The notes beneath the pieces are model-generated. The model searched no databases and was not told the DNA's origin. It worked only from the letters and a program-made list of their open reading frames with translations. A stretch of DNA of 64,000 bases from Parapedobacter soli (GTDB lineage: Bacteria > Bacteroidota > Bacteroidia > Sphingobacteriales > Sphingobacteriaceae), in NCBI RefSeq assembly GCF_025460835.1, contig NZ_JAMXAY010000003.1, positions 1 to 64,000 on the forward strand. Reading direction: 5' to 3'. Made by a program: the position numbers and the translations under genes. Shown here in pieces: positions 17,352 to 25,833 of the stretch. Positions within the stretch are counted from its first letter, which is position 1. Each line of letters begins with the position of its first letter.

Positions 17352-18952
17352 ACCCACATCTATTAACCATACTTATTTTCTTACCGCTTCTCGCCGCGGC
17401 AGTGATGCTTACCGTCCCCGCCCGCCGGCAAAGTGCCTATCGATACATTGCACTCGTCACCGGTTTATTCCAGTTGGTGCTAAGCGGCGGGATGTATTAC
17501 CTCTTCCACCCCAAGGGTGCCGGGATCTCGCAAGAGCGGCTTTACCAGTTCGTCGACCATATCCCCTGGATACGGCTCGATATGGGTGGCTTGGGCCGAT
17601 TGGAAATCGATTACTTCGTTGGTGTGGATGGCCTTTCCATGCCGTTGCTTTTCCTTTCCGCACTGGTGATGGTCATCGCCATCGGCGCTTCGTGGAATGT
17701 GCAGAAAAGCGCAAAGGGCTATTTCGTCCTGCTGATGACCCTCGACATGGCGGTAATGGGCGTATTCTCGGCGCTCGACTTCTTCCTGTTTTATGTCTTC
17801 TACGAATTGATGCTGCTGCCGCTGTATTTCCTTATCGGTATATGGGGCGGCGTCCGGCGTGAATATGCGGCCATCAAGTTCTTTCTTTACACGCTATTCG
17901 GCTCGGTATTCATGCTGCTGGTTATCGTGGGCCTTTATTTTTCGGTAACCAACCCCGACACGGGCGCACATACCTTTAATATGCTGTATATGATGGACCC
18001 GGCCAACTACGTTTCGGGGTCGTTCTTCTCGGCATTGGCCAACCAGGAGCTCTTCAGCATACCGGCGCGCCTGCTCGGCTTCATTGTGCTGTTCATCGCA
18101 TTCGCTATCAAGGTGCCCATTGTACCCCTGCATACGTGGCTCCCGGATGCACACGTGGAGGCCCCCACACCTATTTCGATTATACTGGCGGGCATCCTAC
18201 TCAAGGTGGGTGGGTACGGTATCCTCCGGATATGCTTCAGCATCTTCCCCGATGCGGCGGTACAGTCGGCGTGGTGGCTCGGATTAATCGGCGTGGTATC
18301 CATTATCTATGGGGCGCTTGTGGCGTTGACACAACACGATTTGAAGCGTATGATTGCTTATTCATCCGTGTCACACATGGGGTTTGTGATACTAGGCATG
18401 GCTTCGCTCACCACGGAAGGAACCGCTGGAGCCATGTTCCAGATGATCAGCCACGGGTTCTTATCGGCCGCCCTGTTTTTCCTTGTGGGCATGCTTTACG
18501 ACCGCGTGCACGATCGGGGAATCTACCATTTCCGCGGACTGGCAACGCTCATGCCGCGGTACACGGTATTTGTGGCGCTTGCTTTTTTTGCGTCGCTGGG
18601 ACTGCCCGGGTTTTCGGCATTTATCGGTGAAGTGTTCGTAATCATCGGCACATTCAATGCCGAAAGTGTAAACGGCCTGCTTCCCCGCTGGATGGCCATT
18701 GCCGGATCGGTGGGTATCCTGCTCAGCGCCGCGTACTTCCTCTGGACATTGCAGCGGATGTTTTTCGGGCAACCCTATCTCAAAGGGGGTGGCGCATGGT
18801 CTAAGGCGTTGACCGATGCATCACCACGGGAAACGGCGATTATGGTGCCGATGCTGGTGCTTGCATTGGTGCTTGGCGTGTATCCCGCCCTTGCATTCGA
18901 TAAGATTAACGCATCGGTGCTGGCACTGGTAGAATTGGTGGTGGGTAATTGA
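17348..18952 (+). CDS. nuoM: NADH-quinone oxidoreductase subunit M
   Basis: A 534-residue antiporter-like subunit with about 14 membrane helices. Visible hallmarks are FYELMLLPLYFLIGIWGG, the IKVPIVPLHTWLPDAHVEAPT segment and the discontinuous helix around AYSSVSHMGFVILG. It shares four bases with nuoL. A short spacer rich in ttgataagtgaaaattgat-like repeats separates it from nuoN. Confidence 0.96.
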   Translation: MNPHLLTILIFLPLLAAAVMLTVPARRQSAYRYIALVTGLFQLVLSGGMYYLFHPKGAGISQERLYQFVDHIPWIRLDMGGLGRLEIDYFVGVDGLSMPLLFLSALVMVIAIGASWNVQKSAKGYFVLLMTLDMAVMGVFSALDFFLFYVFYELMLLPLYFLIGIWGGVRREYAAIKFFLYTLFGSVFMLLVIVGLYFSVTNPDTGAHTFNMLYMMDPANYVSGSFFSALANQELFSIPARLLGFIVLFIAFAIKVPIVPLHTWLPDAHVEAPTPISIILAGILLKVGGYGILRICFSIFPDAAVQSAWWLGLIGVVSIIYGALVALTQHDLKRMIAYSSVSHMGFVILGMASLTTEGTAGAMFQMISHGFLSAALFFLVGMLYDRVHDRGIYHFRGLATLMPRYTVFVALAFFASLGLPGFSAFIGEVFVIIGTFNAESVNGLLPRWMAIAGSVGILLSAAYFLWTLQRMFFGQPYLKGGGAWSKALTDASPRETAIMVPMLVLALVLGVYPALAFDKINASVLALVELVVGN

Positions 18953-18981
18953 AAGTTGATAAGTGAAAATTGATAGTTAAC
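18953..18981. repeat. Short simple-repeat spacer between nuoM and nuoN
   Basis: The 29 bp contain three near copies of a gaaagttgat/gaaaattgat/gatagttaa motif. They resemble the style, not the sequence, of the nuoH-nuoI spacer. Confidence 0.5.
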
Positions 18982-20466
18982 GTGATCGATCTGCTGCCTG
19001 ACATATCAGAAAGACTGGACCACATTATCCACAGCCTACCCGCCTTGGCACCCGAGCTGGTGTTGATTGCAACGTTCGTTGCGAGTATCCTTAGCGGGTT
19101 GTTTGCCGACCGGTTGTGGTGGCACGGCACGTTTGCTGTGACTGTCATCGGCATCCTGCTTTCCGCCGTGTGTAGCAGCTTTCAGGTAGGCAATCCCGAT
19201 GCCGACGGGGTGTTATTTGGCATGGTCTCCACCGATGCGTTCGGGCAATACATGCGGATCCTGGTTGCCGTCGTCTGCCTGCTGTTTGCACTCTTCGTAC
19301 ATGCCAGCCCCGATTTCCGCGCACACCGTAAAAAGACGGCGGATCTTTACACCATCTTGTTGGCCGTTCATATCGGCCTCAACCTGATGGCGCTCGCTAC
19401 CAATTGGCTGATGACATTCATCGCCATTGAGATGGTATCCCTTGGCTCTTATCTCATGGTGGGTTACCTGGCAGCGGCACCACGGCAAACCGAAGCGGCA
19501 ATGAAATACGTGTTGTTCGGGGCGGTATGTTCGGCAGTAATGCTGTATGGCATGTCTTTGCTCTACGGCTTCACGGGCACCCTGGATTACACGTCGCCGC
19601 AGCACATCCAAGGACTCAACGGCACTCCTTCGGCGTTGGTTACCCTTGCTCTCCTGTTTGTTTTTACCGGCATAGGTTTTAAGCTTACGTTCGTACCGTT
19701 CCATTTCTGGACGCCCGATGTGTACCAAGGGGCACCCACGCCAGTCACAGCCTTTCTTTCCACCGCACCCAAAATCGCAGGCATTGCCCTGCTGGCCAAT
19801 ATCCTGTATGCGTGGCCTGCCGATAGTTTTGCCTATCAAAACCTCCAACTGATGCTGGCGGGTGCAGCTATCGTGACGATGCTATGGGGGAATTTGGCAG
19901 CGCTCCGGCAGACCGACGTGAAACGGATGATGGCCTACTCATCCATCGGCCATACGGGTTTCCTGATGATGGCGGTATTGGCGTACTCGTCGCAAGATTA
20001 TACCGCCCTGCTATACTATTTGGCGGTTTACTCCCTGATGAACATGGGAGTATTCATGCTTACCGGTTATATCGAGTCGCGTACCGGGGCGGTGGACTTA
20101 GCCCGGTACGACGGACTGGGTAAAATCATGCCGCTTGCACTGGTATGCTTTACCCTCATCATGATATCGCTTACAGGTATCCCTCCCACGTCGGGTTTCG
20201 TGGCAAAGCTGTTGGTGTTTACGGCCGTATTCCATAGCTGGCAGGCCACCGGTGATATCAGCATGGTTCTGCTGCTGATTGTCGGTGCACTCACCACGGT
20301 CATTTCGCTGTTCTATTACTTCAAGATTCCGTTGCACGCATTCCTGAAAACAGCGGACAGCCAACCGGAAATGAAACCCATGCGGTATTCCATTTTATGG
20401 TTGGCGGTGGTACTTACGGTTGCCGTATGGGTACTGGGGGTATTTCCGGATTGGTTGGTGGGTTAA
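18982..20466 (+). CDS. nuoN: NADH-quinone oxidoreductase subunit N
   Basis: A third antiporter-like pumping subunit, about 494 residues. I chose the GTG at 18982 because the alternative TTG at 18970 lies inside the simple-repeat spacer. Family motifs include WLMTFIAIEMVSLGSYLMVGY, LTFVPFHFWTPDVYQGAPTPVTAFLS and AYSSIGHTGFLMM. It is the last gene of the cluster; no strong terminator hairpin was found downstream. Confidence 0.95.
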   Translation: MIDLLPDISERLDHIIHSLPALAPELVLIATFVASILSGLFADRLWWHGTFAVTVIGILLSAVCSSFQVGNPDADGVLFGMVSTDAFGQYMRILVAVVCLLFALFVHASPDFRAHRKKTADLYTILLAVHIGLNLMALATNWLMTFIAIEMVSLGSYLMVGYLAAAPRQTEAAMKYVLFGAVCSAVMLYGMSLLYGFTGTLDYTSPQHIQGLNGTPSALVTLALLFVFTGIGFKLTFVPFHFWTPDVYQGAPTPVTAFLSTAPKIAGIALLANILYAWPADSFAYQNLQLMLAGAAIVTMLWGNLAALRQTDVKRMMAYSSIGHTGFLMMAVLAYSSQDYTALLYYLAVYSLMNMGVFMLTGYIESRTGAVDLARYDGLGKIMPLALVCFTLIMISLTGIPPTSGFVAKLLVFTAVFHSWQATGDISMVLLLIVGALTTVISLFYYFKIPLHAFLKTADSQPEMKPMRYSILWLAVVLTVAVWVLGVFPDWLVG

Positions 20467-20482
20467 CGGGATTAGCAAATTC

Positions 20483-20707
20483 TTATATTCTCGGCCTACT
20501 TCTTGGATTCCTTTTGTTATGGAAACAAGAAAGTACGCGCACGACCAGCCTCTTTTCATTAATAACAAAATAAAGCGAATAAGGGAATTTTGTGAGTTTT
20601 AAGGCGCGCACCGTTTTATACCGTATTCTTGTTCTTGTTAACGGATCAGATTCAAGGGATTTGTAAGCTACATCTAATGCCGAAATAAACTGGTAAGGCG
20701 CATACAA
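20483..20707 (-). pseudogene. Truncated RelE/ParE-family toxin remnant
   Basis: About 73 codons resembling the C-terminal three quarters of a ParE/RelE toxin: FISALDVAYKSLESDP, then VRALKLTKFPYSLYFVI, then the ending VLSCFHNKRNP typical of these toxins. The N-terminal strand and first helix are missing. An in-frame TAG lies about ten codons before the TTG at 20707, and no good start exists. No antitoxin is beside it. I read it as a decayed toxin left after loss of its antitoxin; expression as a short protein is unlikely but not excluded. Confidence 0.7.
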
Positions 20708-21131
20708 GTCGGCGCAACTTGCTTTGGCCTCCTAGATTTAACATCACCAAGGAAGATTTTTTAGGATAACCACAACTACCGCGGCTAGCAGCAAGAGCAA
20801 CAGGCTGACCAATTGCGCTTCCTGACCATCACTGCTTCCGCTCGCCAGCTAACCACGACCAGCGCGGCAGTACCTTGCGGTTTGCCAACCGACCGGAATC
20901 TATATACTTCGAAGTGTTTAGCAATTAGAACGTTAAATAGCTTGTTACCAAAATGGTAACAATTTTTATATCTTCGCCTTTATACCGACTTAAAATCGTT
21001 TTTAATATTTTTAACATGATGGCCGCCATTAGACAAATAATTTTGAGTGATTAGACCGAATTTTGTATTTTTGGACTAATGGTTGATTTGACTGACTTTT
21101 TTTTCGGTTGCACCACTTTTCCGGCTTCGAA
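20708..21131. other. Intergenic DNA without recognised genes
   Basis: Of low coding appearance. The minus strand has a 33-codon open stretch (about 20744-20845) ending in a strongly hydrophobic SLLLLLLAAVVVVIL helix, with no convincing start codon; it may be a remnant of a small membrane protein. The rest, AT-rich towards 21100, holds nothing recognised. Confidence 0.4.
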
Positions 21132-21162
21132 TTTGTTATCCAGTCGTTAATCTTTATTTTTG
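21132..21162 (+). promoter_or_regulatory. Promoter of the PIN toxin-antitoxin pair
   Basis: TTTG (21132-21135), 19-bp spacer, TATTTTTG (21155-21162): a full match to the Bacteroidota consensus, ending 25 bp before the antitoxin ATG. Confidence 0.75.
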
Positions 21163-21187
21163 TAAATAGTAACAACGTACAGCTACT

Positions 21188-21442
21188 ATGCAAGAGGTAA
21201 CATTGAAATTCAAAAATAACAAGGCAATGGAAGCGCTGTTGGACTTTGCAAAGAAGTTTGATGTGGTAGTAGAAAAGAAGGTACCCATTCAAAAAACAAA
21301 AGGCACGCCGAAACCCAACCAAGACCAGTTGCCTATTACATTTGCAAAACACGCCGATGTTACCGCGTTGGCTGGCATTTGGAAAGACAGGGAAATTTCA
21401 CTTGAGGAATTGAGAAAAGGCGCCTGGGCTGACCGCATATGA
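21188..21442 (+). CDS. Putative antitoxin of the PIN-toxin pair
   Basis: An 84-residue small protein starting with a short beta/alpha segment (VTLKFKNNKAMEALLDFAKKF), a basic linker, and an acidic C-terminal segment (WKDREISLEELRKGAW) that would wrap the toxin. No named DNA-binding family is certain. It overlaps the PIN toxin start by ATGA and has its own promoter, the usual arrangement of a type II toxin-antitoxin module. The antitoxin call rests mainly on context. Confidence 0.75.
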   Translation: MQEVTLKFKNNKAMEALLDFAKKFDVVVEKKVPIQKTKGTPKPNQDQLPITFAKHADVTALAGIWKDREISLEELRKGAWADRI

Positions 21443-21822
21443 GTTACGTCATTTGCGACACCAATATTTTCATCTCACTTTTTCGGGGAGTTAACACGAC
21501 AATTGCTGAACTGCAAGCTATTGGTAGTGAAAACACGTTAATTCCTTCAATTTCGGTTATGGAACTCTATCGTGGTATGCGAAACAAAAGTGAAGTCAAC
21601 CAGATGAAGAAAAAACTGAATAGCTATAACATAATTCACTATAATGAAGATGTGTCCGAATTGGCTATTAAACTGGTGCTCGACTATCGGCTATCACATG
21701 ACCTCACGATACCCGATGCTATAATTGCTGCAATGAGTGTCGTTTATCAGATCCCTTTGTTTACTTATAATGTCAAGGATTTCAAGTTTATTCCGCATAT
21801 AACATTGCATCCCAGCAGGTAG
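21439..21822 (+). CDS. VapC-like PIN-domain ribonuclease toxin
   Basis: A 127-residue PIN domain. The metal-binding acidic residues are in place: D7 in ICDTNIFI, E42 in SVMELYRG, D93 in IPDAIIAA, and D114 in YNVKDF. Toxins of this family cut tRNA or other RNA and are held inactive by the co-encoded antitoxin, whose gene overlaps by four bases. The sequence is full length with no damage seen, so the module looks intact. Confidence 0.9.
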   Translation: MSYVICDTNIFISLFRGVNTTIAELQAIGSENTLIPSISVMELYRGMRNKSEVNQMKKKLNSYNIIHYNEDVSELAIKLVLDYRLSHDLTIPDAIIAAMSVVYQIPLFTYNVKDFKFIPHITLHPSR

Positions 21823-21841
21823 CACACTCATTTTCCGGCTC

Positions 21842-22987
21842 CTATGGCTGTATGGCCACGATTTTTTCCAATATATCCTTCACCTCGTCGGCCGTGGGAT
21901 TTACGGCAAGGATGGCTCCCGCTGCATCGATCAGCACCATAGCGCCGCCCTCGTTGGTGATGCCGTATTTGGTCCATACGCCATACTTGCTTTCCAGATC
22001 GATGAGATTGGCGGACCAAGGCGGCTTTTCCCGCTCCAATAAAGCAACGAGCGCATCCGTATTTCGGATTTCACGGGCAATGTTCACAATATCGAATCCC
22101 TTTTCGTTGAAAGCCTCATACACAGGCACCATCGTGCGGGTCTTTTTAATGCAGGGGCCGCACCACGATGCCCAAAAGTTAAGCAGCGTAGCTTTTGCAG
22201 CGAGAAGGGAGTCGGCCAGTACCCGGTTACCTTCCAGATCATCCGCGTGGAAGCTCACATACTGCTTGCCTTCCTGCAATTGGTATCTCCCATTCAGGTA
22301 CGCGCCTATCATTTCCGTATACGGATTGTCGGGGAAACGTGCCGCAAAAGCCGGATAGTGTTTTTCCGCCAAACGGTACGTCGCCTCATCGTTCGTTGCA
22401 ATCAGCAATTCCTTAATGAGCTGATAAGAAACTAGGGTCGGGTGCTCGGTGATATACGCGTCGTGCAGATCTAAATATGCCATTCCCAGCAGTGAATCTT
22501 TGGCCAGATGATGGAGACTGTCGATTTCCGCTTCCCGTGTCGCCAGTTGTTCCTTGATGCTTGATCTAAACTTATGGTATTCATTGGTCAACGGGCTTCC
22601 CGAGACGGTATTGGCCGCATAGCCTTCGCCCGGATGGAGCGTAACATATACGTTCTCACCCGAAAAGACGACAAACGGCCGTAGGAGTCCGGCATTGAAG
22701 TTCTCTTCAGGAATCAACATGTAGGCTTCGGGGTGACCTGCCGGAAGCGTAAACTGGAATTTGCCATCTATAACGGGAACCAGGATTTGGCGTGCGTAAG
22801 GATGTTCATGCGCCTTTGCAAAGACGATGTGCTTGCTTTTGCCACCGACCAGTTCGCCTGAAATCATCCAGCTGCGCTGTATGGCTCCCAATACTATGGG
22901 TTTCGCGGTGGTTTCTTGGCCTGCAGCTATATTACTCCCTGTGGTTACGCAGATGGTCAATACGGTAATTTGGATCAGTCTATACAT
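21842..22987 (-). CDS. TlpA-like thioredoxin-fold protein with DUF4369-type N-domain
   Basis: A 381-residue secreted protein: signal peptide (1-24), a DUF4369-like beta domain (about 35-135), a helical linker, and a C-terminal TlpA thioredoxin domain with W275-C-G-P-C279. Such proteins act as periplasmic disulfide reductases in Bacteroidota. The usual cis-proline in front of the last strands is absent: where family members have IPTT or similar, this one has NEGGAMVLID. That could weaken or change the redox activity. It stands alone between a toxin module and the tyrosinase region. Confidence 0.88.
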   Translation of the reverse strand: MYRLIQITVLTICVTTGSNIAAGQETTAKPIVLGAIQRSWMISGELVGGKSKHIVFAKAHEHPYARQILVPVIDGKFQFTLPAGHPEAYMLIPEENFNAGLLRPFVVFSGENVYVTLHPGEGYAANTVSGSPLTNEYHKFRSSIKEQLATREAEIDSLHHLAKDSLLGMAYLDLHDAYITEHPTLVSYQLIKELLIATNDEATYRLAEKHYPAFAARFPDNPYTEMIGAYLNGRYQLQEGKQYVSFHADDLEGNRVLADSLLAAKATLLNFWASWCGPCIKKTRTMVPVYEAFNEKGFDIVNIAREIRNTDALVALLEREKPPWSANLIDLESKYGVWTKYGITNEGGAMVLIDAAGAILAVNPTADEVKDILEKIVAIQP

Positions 22988-23377
22988 GGCGTAAGCTATT
23001 AATTGGTGAATATCAGTTCTAAACGATTACTTATGGGGTACTACGAAGGTAGCTAACGGAGAAAATAAGCGGTAGCCTTTTAACATTTTTAACATAGTAG
23101 CCGATATAAAAAAGTTTATTCGCAGCAATCTGCTTTCATCGGTGCTCATGATCGCTTCGCAGTTATCGATCTCATTATCCTCGCATCCATCCGCAGGGCA
23201 TGGGGCGCTGCCGCATCACAACTTCAGGTTACTGCATTCAACCTAACCAAATACCTATTCTGGGGTATTGTAGGGATCGGACACGCCGATTAGTTTTGTG
23301 TGTATCCTTACTGGTTATCTGGTAGATAGTATGTGATATCGTTTAAATACACCATTAAAATTAAACACTAAATAATT
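22988..23377. other. Intergenic region of 390 bp with a start-less open stretch
   Basis: The plus strand is open from about 23094 to the TAG at 23293 (66 codons) without an ATG, encoding RFAVIDLIILASIRR and later LTKYLFWGIVGIGHAD. I do not recognise it; it may be a gene remnant. The rest holds nothing evident except the promoter assigned to the tyrosinase gene. Confidence 0.4.
23267..23298 (+). promoter_or_regulatory. Promoter for the tyrosinase gene
   Basis: ATTG (23267-23270), a 20-bp spacer and TAGTTTTG (23291-23298). The leader to the start codon would be about 75 nt. Confidence 0.55.
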
Positions 23378-24838
23378 ATGGAACAGTTGGAATTTTCTTC
23401 CCAAGGCCTAAACCGGCGTCTATTCATCAAAGGTATGGGATGGATTACCGTTGGACTTCTGGCCGGCGTTGCACTAGGCGGCTGTGAAAGCTGCATTGAA
23501 CAAATCAGGAATAGGCCGATACGACGGCGATTACGTAGCGGGTCGGCGGAGGTTGATGCGGTTTTGGAAACCTATCGCGAAGCAATCACGCTAATCAAAG
23601 CGCTTTCGGCGGCCGATGCCGCCGATCCGCGGGGGTTGGTGGCCCAGGCTGCTATCCACGGAACAAGTGGCAGTGGCTTTAACTACTGCCAGCATGGAAC
23701 CGACCACTTCTTCTCCTGGCACCGGGCTTATCTCGTTTGGTTTGAGCGTATCTGCCAGAAAGTGACGGGCGACGAAAGCTTCGGCCTCCCGTATTGGAAC
23801 TGGAATCAAGATCCTGCGATCCACCCCGCATTCTTAGACCCTGCGAGCGTGCTGTATATGCCACGCAACAATACCACTATGGCAGGGCTGTACCCTGTGT
23901 CCGATGATGCACTCAACCCTATCTTCTCAGACACCAACTTCTTTACCTTTTCCTCGCAGCTGGAGGGCACGCCGCACAATAGTGTTCATAGCTTTATCGG
24001 CGGCAGCTTTGGCGGCGCCGGCTCGGCGATGGATCCGATATTCTGGATGCATCATTGCATGGTTGACTATTGCTGGACCAAGTGGAACCTCGAGTTGAAC
24101 AACAACAACACCAACGATTCCGGCTGGCTCAATGAAAATTGGACCCATTTCTATGACGCGGACGGCAATCCGACAGAAACAACGGCTGGAGCCACCACCC
24201 TGATGCCACTGTTCAGTTACCAATACGAAAGCAGTGCCATCGGCAACAATCCGGCAACAGAAGAACCGGCAAGGTCCGATTTCAAGAAATTGGAGGACCG
24301 TGTCCGCAAAGGAGCCGACATCAAACTGGATATCAAGCAACGCATCCCACTGGCAGACACGGCAATGATCGGTATGCGGCAGCCCTTTACGGCGAGGTCA
24401 TCTGCTAAGGTTAGCGAGTTTACACGGATACTAAACATCGAAAAGGCTAGCGATACCATCTTCGCGAGCATCGGCTTTGCAAGTTTACCACCCGCCAGTG
24501 ACTTCTTTGTCCGGGTTTTCGTGAATTACGCAGCCGCAGATGTCAATACGCCAATAGGCGATCCGCACTTTGCGGGAAGTTTTGCATTTTTCGGAACAGA
24601 TGGCGGCCACCAGGGCCATGGCGATCATGACCACCACCAGCCGAAGTTTCTGGTCAACATCACACCCACGATCGAGCGTCTCCGCAGTCGCGGTGAATTG
24701 CAGGATAGCTCCGAACTGACCATCCATCTGGTCAGCGTGCCAAACAGTGGACAATTTTCAAATCCCGATGCCGTGCTACGGCTGAACAAGGTAGAACTGA
24801 TTGTTACACCGGTTATCGTGAATACGCAGAAAAATTAA
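23378..24838 (+). CDS. Tyrosinase / polyphenol oxidase, Tat-exported lipoprotein
   Basis: A 486-residue type 3 copper protein. The N-terminus has a twin-arginine motif (NRRLFIKG, R13-R14) and a hydrophobic stretch ending at LGGC36, so export by Tat with lipid anchoring is likely. CuA ligands: H94 (AAIHG), H106 (CQHG) and H115 (SWHRAYL). CuB ligands: H200 and H204 (GTPHNSVH) and H225 in IFWMHHCMVD. A C-terminal beta domain and a His-rich patch (GHGDHDHH, near residue 410) follow. Such enzymes oxidise phenols to quinones, giving melanin-like products. The next gene codes a small lipoprotein, probably a partner. Substrate is unproven. Confidence 0.93.
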   Translation: MEQLEFSSQGLNRRLFIKGMGWITVGLLAGVALGGCESCIEQIRNRPIRRRLRSGSAEVDAVLETYREAITLIKALSAADAADPRGLVAQAAIHGTSGSGFNYCQHGTDHFFSWHRAYLVWFERICQKVTGDESFGLPYWNWNQDPAIHPAFLDPASVLYMPRNNTTMAGLYPVSDDALNPIFSDTNFFTFSSQLEGTPHNSVHSFIGGSFGGAGSAMDPIFWMHHCMVDYCWTKWNLELNNNNTNDSGWLNENWTHFYDADGNPTETTAGATTLMPLFSYQYESSAIGNNPATEEPARSDFKKLEDRVRKGADIKLDIKQRIPLADTAMIGMRQPFTARSSAKVSEFTRILNIEKASDTIFASIGFASLPPASDFFVRVFVNYAAADVNTPIGDPHFAGSFAFFGTDGGHQGHGDHDHHQPKFLVNITPTIERLRSRGELQDSSELTIHLVSVPNSGQFSNPDAVLRLNKVELIVTPVIVNTQKN

Positions 24839-24868
24839 CCCATTTTTGTAATGAAATAATCGAACGGG

Positions 24869-25324
24869 TTGTTGACCATTAACTTTTACATATTGCCCTT
24901 GTTATTGGCGTCATTGGTTGGCGTGTCTTGCCGCCAACCGGGAGAACGACAGCACGCATTAGGCCAAAATCAGCAGATGGCGGATTCTATTCATATCACC
25001 ACCTTGTCACAGCCGTCCTTTCGACAGCGGATTCGGGACGTGGAAATGACTGGGCGTAATAAATTTGTTCGGGTGACCGTAGACAGTATTTTCAACCCGA
25101 ATGTCGTTGCCATTAGCTTTGAACTTTATTGGCATGCAGCGGGTCGAACGCAATTCCTTGGCGCTGTTGCCCCGTTCCCGGCGGATTATCCCGGCAGCTT
25201 CATTGTCGCTACCGATGGTAAACTGGCCGGAGACGGACAGTTGGAATTTAGATTGGTATTGCTAGACAGCCGAGACAAAGGCGCCCCGCTTAAGGTTTTG
25301 GTGAGACCCCTCAAACTGGAATAA
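24869..25324 (+). CDS. Small lipoprotein downstream of the tyrosinase
   Basis: A 151-residue protein with a lipoprotein signal ending LVGVSC near residue 21. The mature part is beta-rich (FVRVTVDSI, AISFELYWHAAG, EFRLVLLD). No ATG starts it; TTG at 24869 or 24872 is the likely start, 30 bp after the tyrosinase stop. Co-transcription with the tyrosinase suggests a partner role at the membrane, for example in assembly or product handling (inference). Not recognised as a named family. Confidence 0.75.
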   Translation: MLTINFYILPLLLASLVGVSCRQPGERQHALGQNQQMADSIHITTLSQPSFRQRIRDVEMTGRNKFVRVTVDSIFNPNVVAISFELYWHAAGRTQFLGAVAPFPADYPGSFIVATDGKLAGDGQLEFRLVLLDSRDKGAPLKVLVRPLKLE

Positions 25325-25680
25325 AGGAATTGCAAAGTTCCATTTACAATGGCGGACGAATTGCACAGCTGGAACCATGGCCTTATTACCCTCGGTGATT
25401 TCAACATCGAAAAGGCCGGCGCCCCCACATACGAGGCCTTTGTCTCCAGAGGGCTATATGTACCACCGGATCTGCAGGGTATCCCCCGGACAATCTTCAA
25501 AAAACCTATTCGTTCTACGACCAACTCGCTTGGATTGAAAATGAACTGGCTATGACGTACGTCCGGGGCGGAATCTATGATTTCCGCGGAACCATACTGC
25601 AAAGCAGGGATTATCCCGAAAGCCAGCTTTCGTGGCGCATCAGCGACCACTTCCCACTGTGGGCAGAGTTCATCACTTAA
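25325..25680 (+). pseudogene. Broken endonuclease/exonuclease/phosphatase-family gene fragment
   Basis: The first frame carries LITLGDFNIEKAG (the conserved GDFN block). Near 25490 the homology moves to another frame, which reads YSFYDQLAWIENEL and ends in ISDHFPLWAEF, the conserved SDH block before the stop at 25678. The N-terminal half with the catalytic Glu is absent. It is therefore a 5'-truncated and frameshifted remnant of an EEP-fold nuclease or phosphatase. It directly follows the lipoprotein gene, suggesting a deletion joined them. Confidence 0.8.
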
Positions 25681-25833
25681 TACTTTTTCCACCTCGCCAT
25701 GAAGCTACGGCAATCAAATATCCGGTATACCGAATGAATCCTGTGGATAGTTTACGGGACGAGTAATTGATGGGGTTAGGGGGACAAACCACTTTAGCTA
25801 GCTTGGCCATTCGTACGATAACACGAATTACCG

